A DNA stretch of 64,000 bases from Isoetes taiwanensis (lineage: Eukaryota; Streptophyta; Lycopodiopsida; Isoetales; Isoetaceae), in assembly GCA_021234155.1 (NCBI GenBank), contig JAJEKV010000024.1, positions 17,321,030-17,385,029 on the forward strand, written 5' to 3'. The position numbers were made by a program, and so were the translations under genes. Under the pieces are notes generated by a model. That model was not told the origin of the DNA. It did not search any database and worked only from the letters and a program-made list of their open reading frames with translations. This document shows, piece by piece, positions 55,101-63,660 of this stretch. The first letter of the stretch is position 1, and each line of letters opens with the position of its first letter.

Positions 55101-57312
55101 AAGTTTTGGATACTGTTACACAATGAGAATGGAAAGGCAAAACATTCTAGTGATATTTACATAGGTAACAGCATAACTTTTAACTTATTTGGTATCCAAA
55201 TCTTACAAGTAGACGCTTATATGCCTTTTGTATTCAAGGGGAAAGTTTAAACAGGTGGATTACTACATGTATGGCGTATCTTCTATTATGTCCAGACCAT
55301 ATTTTCTGTTTTTAATTCTGCTTGGATAAGCTACATTGTGCAATGACAATTCTAGGTTATATACTAAAGTATAATATGGGAAAGGATATTTTGAATGCTG
55401 GTTGGGAAACTGGTCCTACTTATCTGTATAGCTTAAATATCCCAAAGCTGAAATCTGGTAGGTGGTTGTGTGTATAAAAAATGAACCTTGCAGGTGCAAT
55501 GTATTTAACCAGAGAGTCAATAAAGTAGAGTAGCAATGCTACTAAACATGTAGTACCCTTTGTCAAAAATGACGGAAGGTATAATACCCTTAAAGGGGAA
55601 ATGACTTTTTATTTTCCTAGCATAATAGATGGATATGGGCTTACATTACAGTTTTGGAACAAAGACCCCAGGGGTATTTCGATAATGGCAAATTAAGGAA
55701 CAGTTACTAACACGGGTTGAAGACTAAAATAATATGAAGGTTGAGTTCTTAGTGACCATTTAATTGGTTAACTGAGTTTAAAATATTATTGGTTGTTTCT
55801 ACAGTATGTGTAGCATGGTCACAACTATTGTAATTAAGGAATTAATAATGGGATATTGAGGAACCAATATGCATAGTGTGAAGTTATATAGGTTGAAGCA
55901 TACCTTAATGACTAAGGCTAGAGGCCCATCTTTTCCTCACTGATAGCAGGAGCTACTATTTGTTGGGAGTATGTAAATACTACAGTAGGTTGTTTAAATT
56001 GTGCACTAAGGTGACTGCGTATAAACTTTATTTGTCCTTGTAACTATTTGGGGATGTAAATAGTAAACCTGTTACCCATAGATTGATGTACCAGACTATG
56101 ATCTGCTAGATTGTAGTATGGAATGATTAGGCTACGGAGGGATTGACCAAAGTAGTCAGATGAGCTAGTAGGATTGTTGTCCGAACTAGTTTAGTCCGGG
56201 TTTTTTTTTTTTGGTAATACTCACATTCTTTCCTTTGGCAGTGTGGCTTATAACATTTCTTACACTTTCGCTAGCATGGCCAACTTCTTCAACAAGGATT
56301 GTGTTGCCTTTCCTGGTCTTACTGCGTATGTATTTTTCAATTTTTTTCTTTCAGCTGATCTCTCAATGAATTCTATTTTTTTTTTTTTTTTTAAATCTTG
56401 GAAATTTGTTTTGTCTTTTTTTGTTTTATAGATGTGTGTCTTGTAGACAAGTTAGTTTCTTTTCAATTTATATTCGCCTCTTGTGATATGAGGCTCTAAG
56501 TATAATTCCTATGTTTTAGATTTTTTCTCAAACGAAGCAATGAGGAATGGGAGAATGCTATCACCCTTTCAAATTATCTGGTGAGTGCTTATATATTGAA
56601 ATAGTAAATGCCTATTTTTTGGACCTTTGGGAAGTAGATTTATTCTTGTTGTATTTGTTTTTAACATAAAAGTTTTGCATTTCTTAGTTGAAAAGAGGAG
56701 GAATAGTGAATTTAAGGGAAGTTCACGATCCTCCAACTAGTTATGGCAATGCAGAAAAAGGAGCTGCTTTATATGGTGAGTTTTTGTAATTGCTTAAAAT
56801 TGTACTTTGAATGGATGTTAAATTTTAAATTTTGTATGTAGGAATGGAGTTGACACTTGGCATCGAGAAGATGCAATTTGAAAAATATAATGCCTTGGTC
56901 CAGGTAGTTATACTTGTGCATTTCTTTCATTGGTTTAAATTTTTATTTTTATTTGGATGTTACATGTTCATTATAGAATGCAAGCCAAGTTGGAGATGAA
57001 GAAATGTCAGACTACTTAAGTGATAATTTCTTACATCCTCAAGTAGGTATCTCTTCTTTTTATTTAGATAAAGGCATATACTTGTAGCATTCTTAATGTG
57101 TTAGTTTTGTCAGGTTGAGCTTATAAAACGACATGCAGAATATGTAGCTCAACTTCGCAGAGTTGGTAAAGGCCATGGTGAGTTTAAAAAAGTTTTATTT
57201 AGATTTTATCCATTTAAATTTCAAACGTTTTTGAAAATATTAATTCTAATTTTTTACTTCCTCTTTAATGATAGGCCATTGGCATTGGGATAAGAGTTTG
57301 TTATTGGATTGA
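46166..57312 (+). CDS. Ferritin, eight exons, with a retroelement in one intron
   Basis: Exons: 46157-46458, 56242-56325, 56520-56580, 56688-56775, 56842-56903, 56977-57042, 57114-57177 and 57275-57312. All junctions are GT-AG and in phase. From the ATG at 46166 the product is 251 residues, a normal plant ferritin length. Family blocks: LARHRL, YNISYTFASMANFFNKD, FFLKRSNEEWENA, LKRGGIVNL, AEKGAALYGMELTLGIEK, and the plant C-terminus EYVAQLRRVGKGHGHWHWD. Ferritins store iron as a 24-mer, usually in plastids. Oddities: INVEYN is INVAYN, the next ferroxidase Tyr is Phe, and the EREH His is Asn, while the later Glu and Gln ligands remain. The N-terminal 40 residues do not look like a good transit peptide. 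An upstream exon may exist because the first exon is preceded by an acceptor. Confidence 0.85.
46479..46498 (+). repeat. Poly-T tract at the left boundary of the retroelement
   Basis: Nineteen T residues lie between the ferritin donor and the left 2.6-kb repeat. T runs also sit at the three other repeat ends (49094-49101, 53598-53605 and 56201-56212). Confidence 0.75.
46499..49101 (+). repeat. 2.6-kb direct repeat, left copy
   Basis: About 99 percent identical to 53606-56208 by eye. Most differences fall in a few clusters (around 47110-47165, 47420, 47605-47635 and 48495). It contains the first coding exon of the spliced ORF (46881-47204) and most of its 2-kb intron. Confidence 0.9.
46881..50761 (+). 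CDS. Retroelement ORF1, unknown protein, spliced from the repeat into the core
   Basis: Exon 1 (46881-47204) opens at ATG inside the left repeat and ends CTACAG|GTATAA. Exon 2 begins after TTACTACAG at 49211 and is in phase, giving about 624 residues. The N-terminal part is polar, with an Arg/Gly-rich segment (RMNRRGAGRGY, TKRGFEGTRGGYLAKRG) typical of RNA binding, then an acidic tail (NEEDLDSDNEDLQ) that runs into DDEEEQPDHIEF across the splice. The acidic run continuing over the junction supports the splice. The C-terminal part (residues about 180-600) includes FKCVCEPRVKGNACKDNMTWLDHAVWYMF and is helical but matches no family I know. The frame is fully open. It could be a nucleic-acid chaperone or the N-terminal half of the RT polyprotein. 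Confidence 0.65.
47205..49210 (+). other. 2-kb intron of ORF1, mostly within the left repeat
   Basis: Runs from GTATAA to TTACTACAG, with AT-rich content and no open frame of note. Its last 109 bases lie outside the repeat, so the 3' splice site exists only next to the core. Confidence 0.6.
50716..51180 (+). repeat. About 230-bp tandem duplication spanning an exon end and intron-like sequence
   Basis: The block GATGGAGATGGTGTCATACA...GGTATGAATTC at 50719 recurs, diverged, as GATGGAGATGGAATCATCCA...GGTATGAATCC at 50952. Each is followed by a related AT-rich stretch ending TGTCCATGTTCAG (about 50930-50942 and 51165-51177). The unit looks like an exon end plus a complete GT-AG intron, duplicated. 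In the first copy the ORF1 stop codon TAG abuts the GTATGA donor. Confidence 0.6.
51401..53362 (+). CDS. Reverse transcriptase of the repeat-flanked element, one in-frame TAG
   Basis: The first ATG is at 51401, and the frame is open from a TTTACAG acceptor at 51295, so an upstream exon is possible. Of 653 codons only one is a stop (TAG 52916-52918, codon 506). RT signatures: KAHKSEYRWITNAHGT (motifs 1-2), ADITKCYESIP (motif A, Asp336), KGIPMGFSCSPNWCNIYLAW (motif B, Gly433) and FRYMDDLLAI (motif C, Asp480-Asp481), so the catalytic triad is complete. After the TAG the frame continues with YDLNILEIKEE and a conserved-looking tail, VKYDKRRSLPF. The GIPMG..SP and YxDD forms are unlike copia or gypsy enzymes and nearer to Penelope-like, rvt and group-II-type RTs. 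The distance between motifs A and B (about 96 residues) is long. The stop could be a recent mutation or be read through. Confidence 0.8.
53438..53588 (+). terminator. Nested hairpins at the 3' end of the core
   Basis: AGACCCCTACT (53447-53457) and AGTAGGGGTCT (53464-53474) form a perfect 11-bp stem with a 6-base loop. The larger arm GGTTATAAAAGACCCCT (53438-53454) can instead pair with AGGGGTCCTTTATAATCC (53563-53580) with two irregularities. The two pairings are mutually exclusive. They lie about 80 bp after the RT stop and just before the right repeat, where a 3' processing or priming structure could act. Function is inference. Confidence 0.55.
53606..56208 (+). repeat. 2.6-kb direct repeat, right copy
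   Basis: Collinear with the left copy. Its version of ORF1 exon 1 (ATG at 53988) is interrupted: after NRNPAGF the frame runs SDV and stops at 54234-54236 because of a cluster of changes. It also has no core exon downstream to splice to, so it is non-coding. Confidence 0.9.
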
Positions 57313-58400
57313 ATTGGATTACTTCACAATCTATATGGACTTATTTGTCATTGTGACAAGAGTCTCTTATTGGATGCGGCACTAAGCAATTGGGTAGTTG
57401 ATAATAGTGATGCAAATTCTCAAAAGTTTATTTTTGTTTGTGTTGGTGTTAAATGTGTAATTAGAAGGCGGACTTACAATGTAAGGCGGACTTACAATGT
57501 AAGTTGATTAGGTAGGATGTATCTGTTGTAGTTGGACGCACTTATTATTCGTCTGTGTAATATTTGTTTGTGAATAAAAGTTGGGGTTATTAGTGAAGAA
57601 TTGATTTTTTATAAGTTGATTAAGTAGGATGTGTTTCTTTTATGTTTTTAAAGGCTAGGTTAAAGTGATTTTTCTTTGGTGATATTTATTTTTATTTTTA
57701 TATTTTTTAAGGCTAGGCTAAATAATACTTAAAATATGATTTGTTTTTAATTACGAGAAATTTATCGCGGCGAATAAGTCGGTCGCGAATATTTCTCTTC
57801 CCAACTGACTCACTATTTGGTTGAATTGTAGTAGTTAGGCCTAATATAAGTATGGATATTCAAAATCTATTCCATCTGAGCAATTGCAAACATTAACTAG
57901 TCATTTTTTAAATTAATTGTTTTTTATGTTAATGTTTTATATACTAGTTATTGTGGGCACAAATTTAGAAGTATGTTATGCAAGACCATAGGTTGCCTCA
58001 CCCAGACATAGGTCAAAACATTAAAAAGTTATATAACAAACTTAGAAGTTTAATTCATTAGCACCTAATATGCTCGTAGAATTTTTCTTAGAACTTGTCG
58101 GAGTGGCTTGGTCATAAATCGAAGTTATCAGAGTTGTTACTCATTCAATAAAGAGGGGAATCAACTTCGTCAATCGTCAATGATAACCTAATTATTGATC
58201 TTTAACCACTAGCCCTTGCGCAAGTTATATTGATCTAACTGTCCTTTATCGTCGGATCATATTATGGTTATATCACAGAATCTTTGGAATATGCCTTTTC
58301 ACAAAAATATTCCATGAATTACTGTAATAATCTTTAGGATACGCTTTTTTTTTAAGAATATGTTGTGGTTGAGATAATCTTTTGAAGATACCTTCCTGAA
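57313..58400. other. 3' flank of ferritin and intergenic DNA
   Basis: Contains a weak duplication of the last exon region (GACAAGAGTCTCTTATTGGATG at about 57355) and AATAAA at about 57575, a candidate polyadenylation signal. A dispersed element with TTGGTGATATTT and AAGGCTAGG occurs near 57640-57720 and again near 62445-62490 and 62610-62660. Confidence 0.5.
57768..57812. repeat. Palindrome related to the one at 10619
   Basis: GAGAAATTTATCGCGGCG is followed by a short spacer and GTCGCGAATATTTCTC, giving an imperfect hairpin with the same arm sequence as at 10619-10662. Confidence 0.6.
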
Positions 58401-59985
58401 AATTATTACTGTGTAGTTGCACCGGAAATACTCTGTTCCGGCTACTCTGCGCTACCATAGCCATGTAAATATTCTGCTCCGCCATACGTTTCCTTCAACC
58501 TATGACGTTGTGAGGCTCACGATTTGGGTTGCTGGGATGTCTCTTCAAGGCAGCCGATTCCTCAATGGACAGTGGTTTTTCTTTCGGCAGAGCTCTCTAT
58601 TTTTTTTTATCAGGTTCTTTCAGTGCAGATTTCACTCTAGTTTTAGTCTTCAAGGTTTGCTAGATTTGAATCTGGTCTTGCCTGCTTAGCCTTTTTGCTG
58701 TTCATGGTCAGACCTACACCAAGAGTTTTTGCAGAGAACGTTGAAGGTGCTGAGTACTGTCCTCTCCATTGGGATTTTCTCCTTAGTTTTCTTCATTCTT
58801 ACTCCGAACTACAGAGTGGGTTCCAAAATGTACCTGGAGATAAAAAGGGCTTGAGTCATAGCAAAAAAAAGCTACAACTTGAGTTACGACAGGAACAGAT
58901 TCAATAAAAATTTGCCTCTGGTACAGTAATTGAAGAGCCCAATCTGGAGAGCGAGCAAATTTCTGATGGAATTCCGCCAAGCTGGCCTGTAACTTCCATT
59001 TGATCTTAGTTTCTTGGTAAGGCGAATAGTGGGCGAATCACATTGAGGAAGTATGCTTAAGAATGTAACAAAATAACCGAGAAGGCAGCGGCATTTTGGA
59101 TACCCAGGAGACTTTCTTCAGGTTAGCATCGACATCATATGCTACCAGGAGTTGTCGGATGATTCTCCTCTGCTGAAGAAGATCAAAAGGGCACATCTGA
59201 GAACAATTTTCTTGCTTTGCCTTGGCATTTTGTGACCCAAAACCATGAAAATTCAAGGATTCGAATGCTGAATTCCTCTGCCCAATTTGTTTACAGGTGA
59301 GCTTCTGCATTTAAACATCTCGGCATTATTTCTCTTTGATTTCTTCCCTGCTTTGCAACCTCTGCACAACTTATTTCTCAAAAATCTTCATCTCTGGCCG
59401 ATTTCATTCAGTTTTGAGCATCTGCATACATTGTTTTTTCGATTGATTCTTTGTTTCGAGAAACTGGGAGCATTTTTTTGAGCAATTTGTAATCTACGGC
59501 CAGGTTTTGAAGCATTTGAATGAATTTTTTGAAGGATAATTCAAATTAGAGCAAGATTTGTTGCGTGCAGGAGATGCAAGAGGGAGAAAAGGCCAGATCT
59601 CTTCCGCCATGTCTACATACGTTTCACATGAATTGCGTAGATAAATGGCTATGCTGCCATAGCTCGTCATGAGGCGTGCCCCGGTTCTTCCTCCGCCATA
59701 AATGCCTTTGTTCTTCCTCCGCCATAAATGCTCATAAATGCTTCTGAACACACATTAATACCCTGCAATCAATAAGTTCACAAGTGTCGTCTTTTGATAA
59801 TTTTTAAGGAACAAAATAAGGGAGAACAGAAATGGACACTGCATTACATAAGAAGAAAAACATGTCTAATGATTCTTTTATACGTTTTAAATTTTAGAAG
59901 CAAATGACTTCTTATACCTTTTAAATGTTTAAAAGCAAGGTAATTATGGTAGGAGATTTTTTAAAATTTTATACTATTTTATTTG
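58401..59985. other. Non-coding stretch, nothing recognised
   Basis: Short frames only, none with a recognisable domain. A local duplication of TTCTTCCTCCGCCATAAATGC lies at about 59688-59733. Confidence 0.4.
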
Positions 59986-59989
59986 AAGA

Positions 59990-60830
59990 TTTTTCAATTT
60001 TTTAGTAGCATTTCATAACGATGTTTAGGAAGATTTTGGGTGAAGATAAAAGTTACTTCAGTTTTGGTGATTTCGTCGCAATGACTACTCTCTTGTGGAA
60101 TCACTATTTTAAATTTTTAATGCCATTTTATTCGAAGATTTTTCAAATTTTTAGCAGCATTTTATAACGATGTCTAGAAGATTTCGTGAAGATACAGTTA
60201 CTTTTAAGTCTTGGTGATGTCGTCGCGGTGACTATTCTTCTACGAAATCACTAATCCTCTTGTTCGTTATTCGTACTTAATTGGCTTCGTTATTCGTACC
60301 TGCTCCGTTATTCGTACCTGATATGATTAGCCTCGTTATCCGTACCTGCCCCCTGTACTTGATAGGCTCCATTTTATACATTCTGACGAAATCACATTTG
60401 CAAAATACCATTGGACGGAATCACCATCTTTTTATTCTACGCGACAGAATCACATAGAATTGATCCTGTGGGATGGAATCACATATCGTAATATTCTACC
60501 TCATGGAATCACCATGTATGATAATATTCTCTCCCGTGAAATTACCATCTACAATAATATTCTCCCTCGTGGAATCACTGCGTACATATTCTTCCCGTCG
60601 GGAAGGAATCACTTCGAGACCTTTGAATCTGTAATAACTACAGACAAGGAGGAAAAATTGGCACGTAATATTCTACCCCGTGGAATCACCGTGTACGATA
60701 ATATTCTCCCCGTAGAATCACCGTGTACGATAATATTGTTCCTCGTGGAATCACCGGATACATATTCCTCGGGAAGGAATCACCTTGAGACCTTTGAGTC
60801 TATAATAACTGTTACTGCGCGCAAGAAGGA
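59990..60830 (+). repeat. Array of GGAATCAC-containing repeats
   Basis: The word GAATCAC or GAAATCAC recurs more than a dozen times. From about 60470 the array becomes regular: units of about 32 bp reading GTGGAATCACCGTGTACGA then TAATATTCT, grouped into two longer units of about 170 bp that end GAGACCTTTGA and AAGGAAAAATTGGCA. The 147-codon open frame across it (60460-60903) has no domain and follows from the repetition. Confidence 0.6.
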
Positions 60831-61339
60831 AAAATTGGCAGATGGTTCAATCCCAGCGAAAGTTTATGCCCGATTTCTTAAAAAATGGTTGAGGATGGTT
60901 TAAGCAAAACCTACGTTACTTGAAGATCATGAATGAAATTAATACTAAATCAATGGTAAAAAAAAAACAGCTACTCGATTTTCTCTGTGCATGTCCATTG
61001 TTATGCTCTGCACTACCCAGAATTTTTTGATTGGGGATTTGAACCCCTTGCCAATATTGGCAATGCTATGGCTGCTTCAAAGCAAGAAAAGAAACAAGAA
61101 ACATGCCTGTTTTAAAGCAAGAACAAGAAATATGCCAAAAAAATGGAATAGAAACCCCATTTCTTACCGTTAGCCCAAGCTTTACCTGCACAAATCTCCT
61201 GGTGCAGAGATTCTTAGATAAATGCAGCCGAATTCCTCTAAAAGCCTTTAGGCTGGAATACAACAGGAATTGCAACTGCAAACGAACGGCCTGCCCTATT
61301 GTAGATGCCTGACTTCAATCAGATGGTTCGAAAAAGGCC

Positions 61340-62110
61340 ATTTCTTGCATCCAGCAAATCGAACTGGCATCTTATCGCCATGGCCAGGGCTTTGTAGGCC
61401 AAAAATCCACAGGCTTTGTGCATTTTTCTTATCTTTTTTGCTCTTATGATCATCTTTTGGTCTAGCCTTAAACTGCATGTATACAGGCCTCCTACAGCAA
61501 TAGTTAAGAATGGAACATTTCCTGGGTGCTTTGTATCTCCCCAGCAAAATACGTGATGGTTCTCCTACAACAAGCCACAACAATGACTAAGGCCGCTTGC
61601 TAAAACAGAAAAATTGTCCCCAGAAGGGACGTTATACTGAGTGAAATCGTTGTTTCCCCAACAGAATACTTCTCTGCTGTTCAAAATTATCCCGTAGACA
61701 TGCCGGCGGCCAGCATACATACTCTCAAACTCTGTATTATTAGGTGGAGCTTCAGACAACTGACCCCAACAAACTGCATTGCGGTTGCTTTGAAGCAACC
61801 CACATGTGAAATTTTCGCCTGCGGTGACAGAAATCATGGCCTGCTGTGGAGGAGAACTTTTTGACCCACATCATCGGATCTTCAACAGTCAGCAAATCCA
61901 ATGGTCCCTTCTTAGTGCATAGACATGATCTCCTCCTCCGTTAATGTCAGAGTAGCTGATGCTTTTGAATTTGGCAGGGACGACGGAGTAATCTCTACCC
62001 AGCAAACAGGCGTGGAGCTGTTGTAAGTAAGGCCGCATATGAAATAAAAGCCTCCATGTCGAATGCACATGCCGAACCCCAGCCTGTTCTAACGCCATCT
62101 ATGGATGGAG
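61340..62110 (-). pseudogene. CRINKLY4-like receptor kinase ectodomain fragment
   Basis: On the minus strand, blocks typical of the crinkly (RCC1-like) repeats of plant CR4/ACR4 receptor kinases appear in order. They include GFGMCIRHGGFYFICGL and STPVCWVE (about 62070-62000), ISYSDINGGGDHVYALRRD (about 61960-61900), ISVTAGENFTCGLL and AVCWGQ (about 61837-61765), VFCWGNNDFTQYNVPSG (about 61660-61610), and FCWGDTKHPGNVPF with GGLYTCSLRLD (about 61560-61450). Cys-Trp-Gly triplets recur at the expected spacing. Successive blocks lie in different frames, so the copy is decayed. No transmembrane or kinase part is found. In the living gene this ectodomain faces the cell wall and senses peptide signals. 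Confidence 0.6.
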
Positions 62111-62879
62111 CAAGCCTTCCTTACTTTCCCATAGCCGCAACAGCTGCAAAACCTCCCAAAGAGCATGATGTAATAAATTTGAAAATTTACTAGGAATATT
62201 CCACCAGGCAGAATCAATTCCGAATGGTGATTGCGCCGCGTGGAATAAAAGGGCAGTGATTTCGTCCGGCGGGATTTGCCGACTGTGATTCACCGGAAGG
62301 TATTAAACGAAGGTGTCAGGTACAGATAACGGGGACTCCAAAACGGACCCCATTCCAGGCGGTTGGTGATTCCACGGGAGAGAATTTTCTGCAATGGAAT
62401 CACCATAACCAAGGTAACTTTACCTTCACCTGAAGATTTCTTTTAAAAATGTTCTTGGTGATATTTGGTTTTATATTTTTTAAAGGCTAGGTTAGGTCGT
62501 GAGAAATCGATACTATTAGCCATTACTTTTTCTTCTCTCCCCCCCTTTTTTTTAATCCTTTGTTTTTAGTGTCTTTTAGTGATCTTGTATATGTTTTAAA
62601 TTTTAGGCTTTCTTTTAAAAATGTTCTTGGTGATATTTGCTTTTATGTTTTTTTAAAGGCTATAATTCCATTTTGTTCTCTTTTATCAAGTATTATCGCG
62701 TTTTATTCAAGTTTTGTTGTTAGCTGTCGATCTGCAGAATATTCTGTTGTTTGCACCAGATCGGTGGACACAAATATTTTCAAGCAAAATCCACATGACA
62801 CTTTCAATGGTGCAACACACACCAATGGTTGATGCCATAAAAATAAATAAAAAATGCAAACATTGGACTGCCGGAATGA
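62111..62879. other. Spacer with GAATCAC words and a duplicated AT-rich block
   Basis: Three GTGATTC/GAATCAC words (near 62227, 62287 and 62365-62400) echo the array at 60-60.8 kb on the other side of the receptor relic. A block reading CTTTTAAAAATGTTCTTGG then TGATATTTG occurs at about 62437 and about 62607. Confidence 0.45.
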
Positions 62880-63660
62880 ATTTTTTTTTTTACTAACAAA
62901 AAGTTTATTAATCAGCAATAATAAGTACAAAAATATTTCTCATCTAATTGTGTAAGCACAAGAGGGTGCTGCTGGAACACGAGCCTGCGACACCATGTGC
63001 TTACTCCATATTAGATAAGCAAAAGGAGATAAGGCTCTGCTTAAGAGTCTAACTGCATTGAACGTGTAACAGCGTCAAATCCGATGTGACTATCGGAATC
63101 TCAAGAGAGTTTGAAGATGTAACTTGGTCCTTTGACAAGACAGTATTATCTTCAGCCAAATCAGCCCATTGAAGTGGAGCAAAGCGACCAGATGCAGCAG
63201 AAGGATCAAAATCATGTCTAGCAAGTGCTGAGGAGAGTTGAGATGCAGAAGTGTTAGAACGCTTAGCTGACATCCGAGGTTGATGAAGAGCAGGTGGATG
63301 TTCAGGTGGAGGATGGGCACCACGACGATCAATGTCCATGCGAGCCTCTTCAACCTGCTCTTGCGACCTCTGAATCTTATTTAACCTTTGCCTCTGTTGA
63401 TCCAGCAGCAGAGGTGTGGGACCAGCGGCTGGAATAGATGTAGAAGAAGTCACGGGGGTTGAGAGACATCCATCGAAGAAGGAGCAGAGCTAGGAGTAGG
63501 ATTTGTAGCAGAGGCAACCGGAGGAGCTTGCTGGTAATACTTATAAAATTGAGCAAAGAGAGGGGTCTCAGGGAACATGAGAACCAGCTCTGGGCCATTG
63601 AACACTTGAATGGAAAGAACATGGGCCCACTTTAAACAACAATTGTCTGAGGCAGATCAC
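62880..63660 (-). mobile_element. 3' part of a poly(A) retroelement or retrogene on the minus strand
   Basis: An oligo-T run at 62880-62892 marks a minus-strand poly(A) tail, preceded by AATAAAC as a polyadenylation signal (about 62905-62915). The minus-strand frame 63453-63049 and, after a one-base shift, the frame upstream to about 63650 encode a Pro-, Ser- and Gln-rich protein (FNGPELVLMFPETPLFAQF, RMDIDRRGAHPPPEHPP). This could be ORF1 of a LINE or a non-autonomous derivative. No RT is present between the ORF and the tail. The 5' part may continue beyond the window. Confidence 0.45.

Larger units (their letters stand above)
46499..56208 (+). mobile_element. Intron-containing retroelement with 2.6-kb direct repeats and a non-LTR-type RT
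   Basis: Direct repeats 46499-49101 and 53606-56208 enclose a 4.5-kb core. The core holds the main exon of an unknown protein (49211-50761) and an RT gene (51401-53362), both on the plus strand like the host ferritin. No integrase, aspartic protease, RNase H, tyrosine recombinase, APE or GIY-YIG motif is visible. The repeats begin ATCATATG and end AGTCCGGG rather than TG...CA, and no primer-binding site follows the left one. It is therefore not a conventional LTR element. Long direct repeats and introns both occur in Penelope-like elements, whose endonuclease-free members are known in seed-free plants. The rvt family of RT-related genes is the other candidate relative. The classification is inference. 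Confidence 0.75.
46459..56241 (+). other. 9.8-kb ferritin intron holding the repeat-flanked retroelement
   Basis: Donor GTTGTTC after exon ATTAA at 46458; acceptor CCTTTGGCAG ending at 56241. The two sides complete one Asn codon in the conserved INVxYN motif, which fixes the splice. Without the insert the intron would be only about 75 bp, like its neighbours of roughly 65-195 bp. Confidence 0.85.

Noticed and set aside
46499-56208. Reading the 2.6-kb repeats as ordinary LTRs of a copia or gypsy element
   Set aside because: The ends are not TG...CA, no primer-binding site or polypurine tract adjoins them, and the core has no integrase, protease or RNase H.
46499-56208. Pure assembly duplication
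   Set aside because: The two repeats differ at several clustered sites, and the ferritin exons on either side join perfectly, so a real insertion is more likely; an assembly effect on the differences themselves is still possible.
60460-60903. 147-codon open frame
   Set aside because: It is produced by the 32-bp repeat array; the translation is itself repetitive and has no domain.
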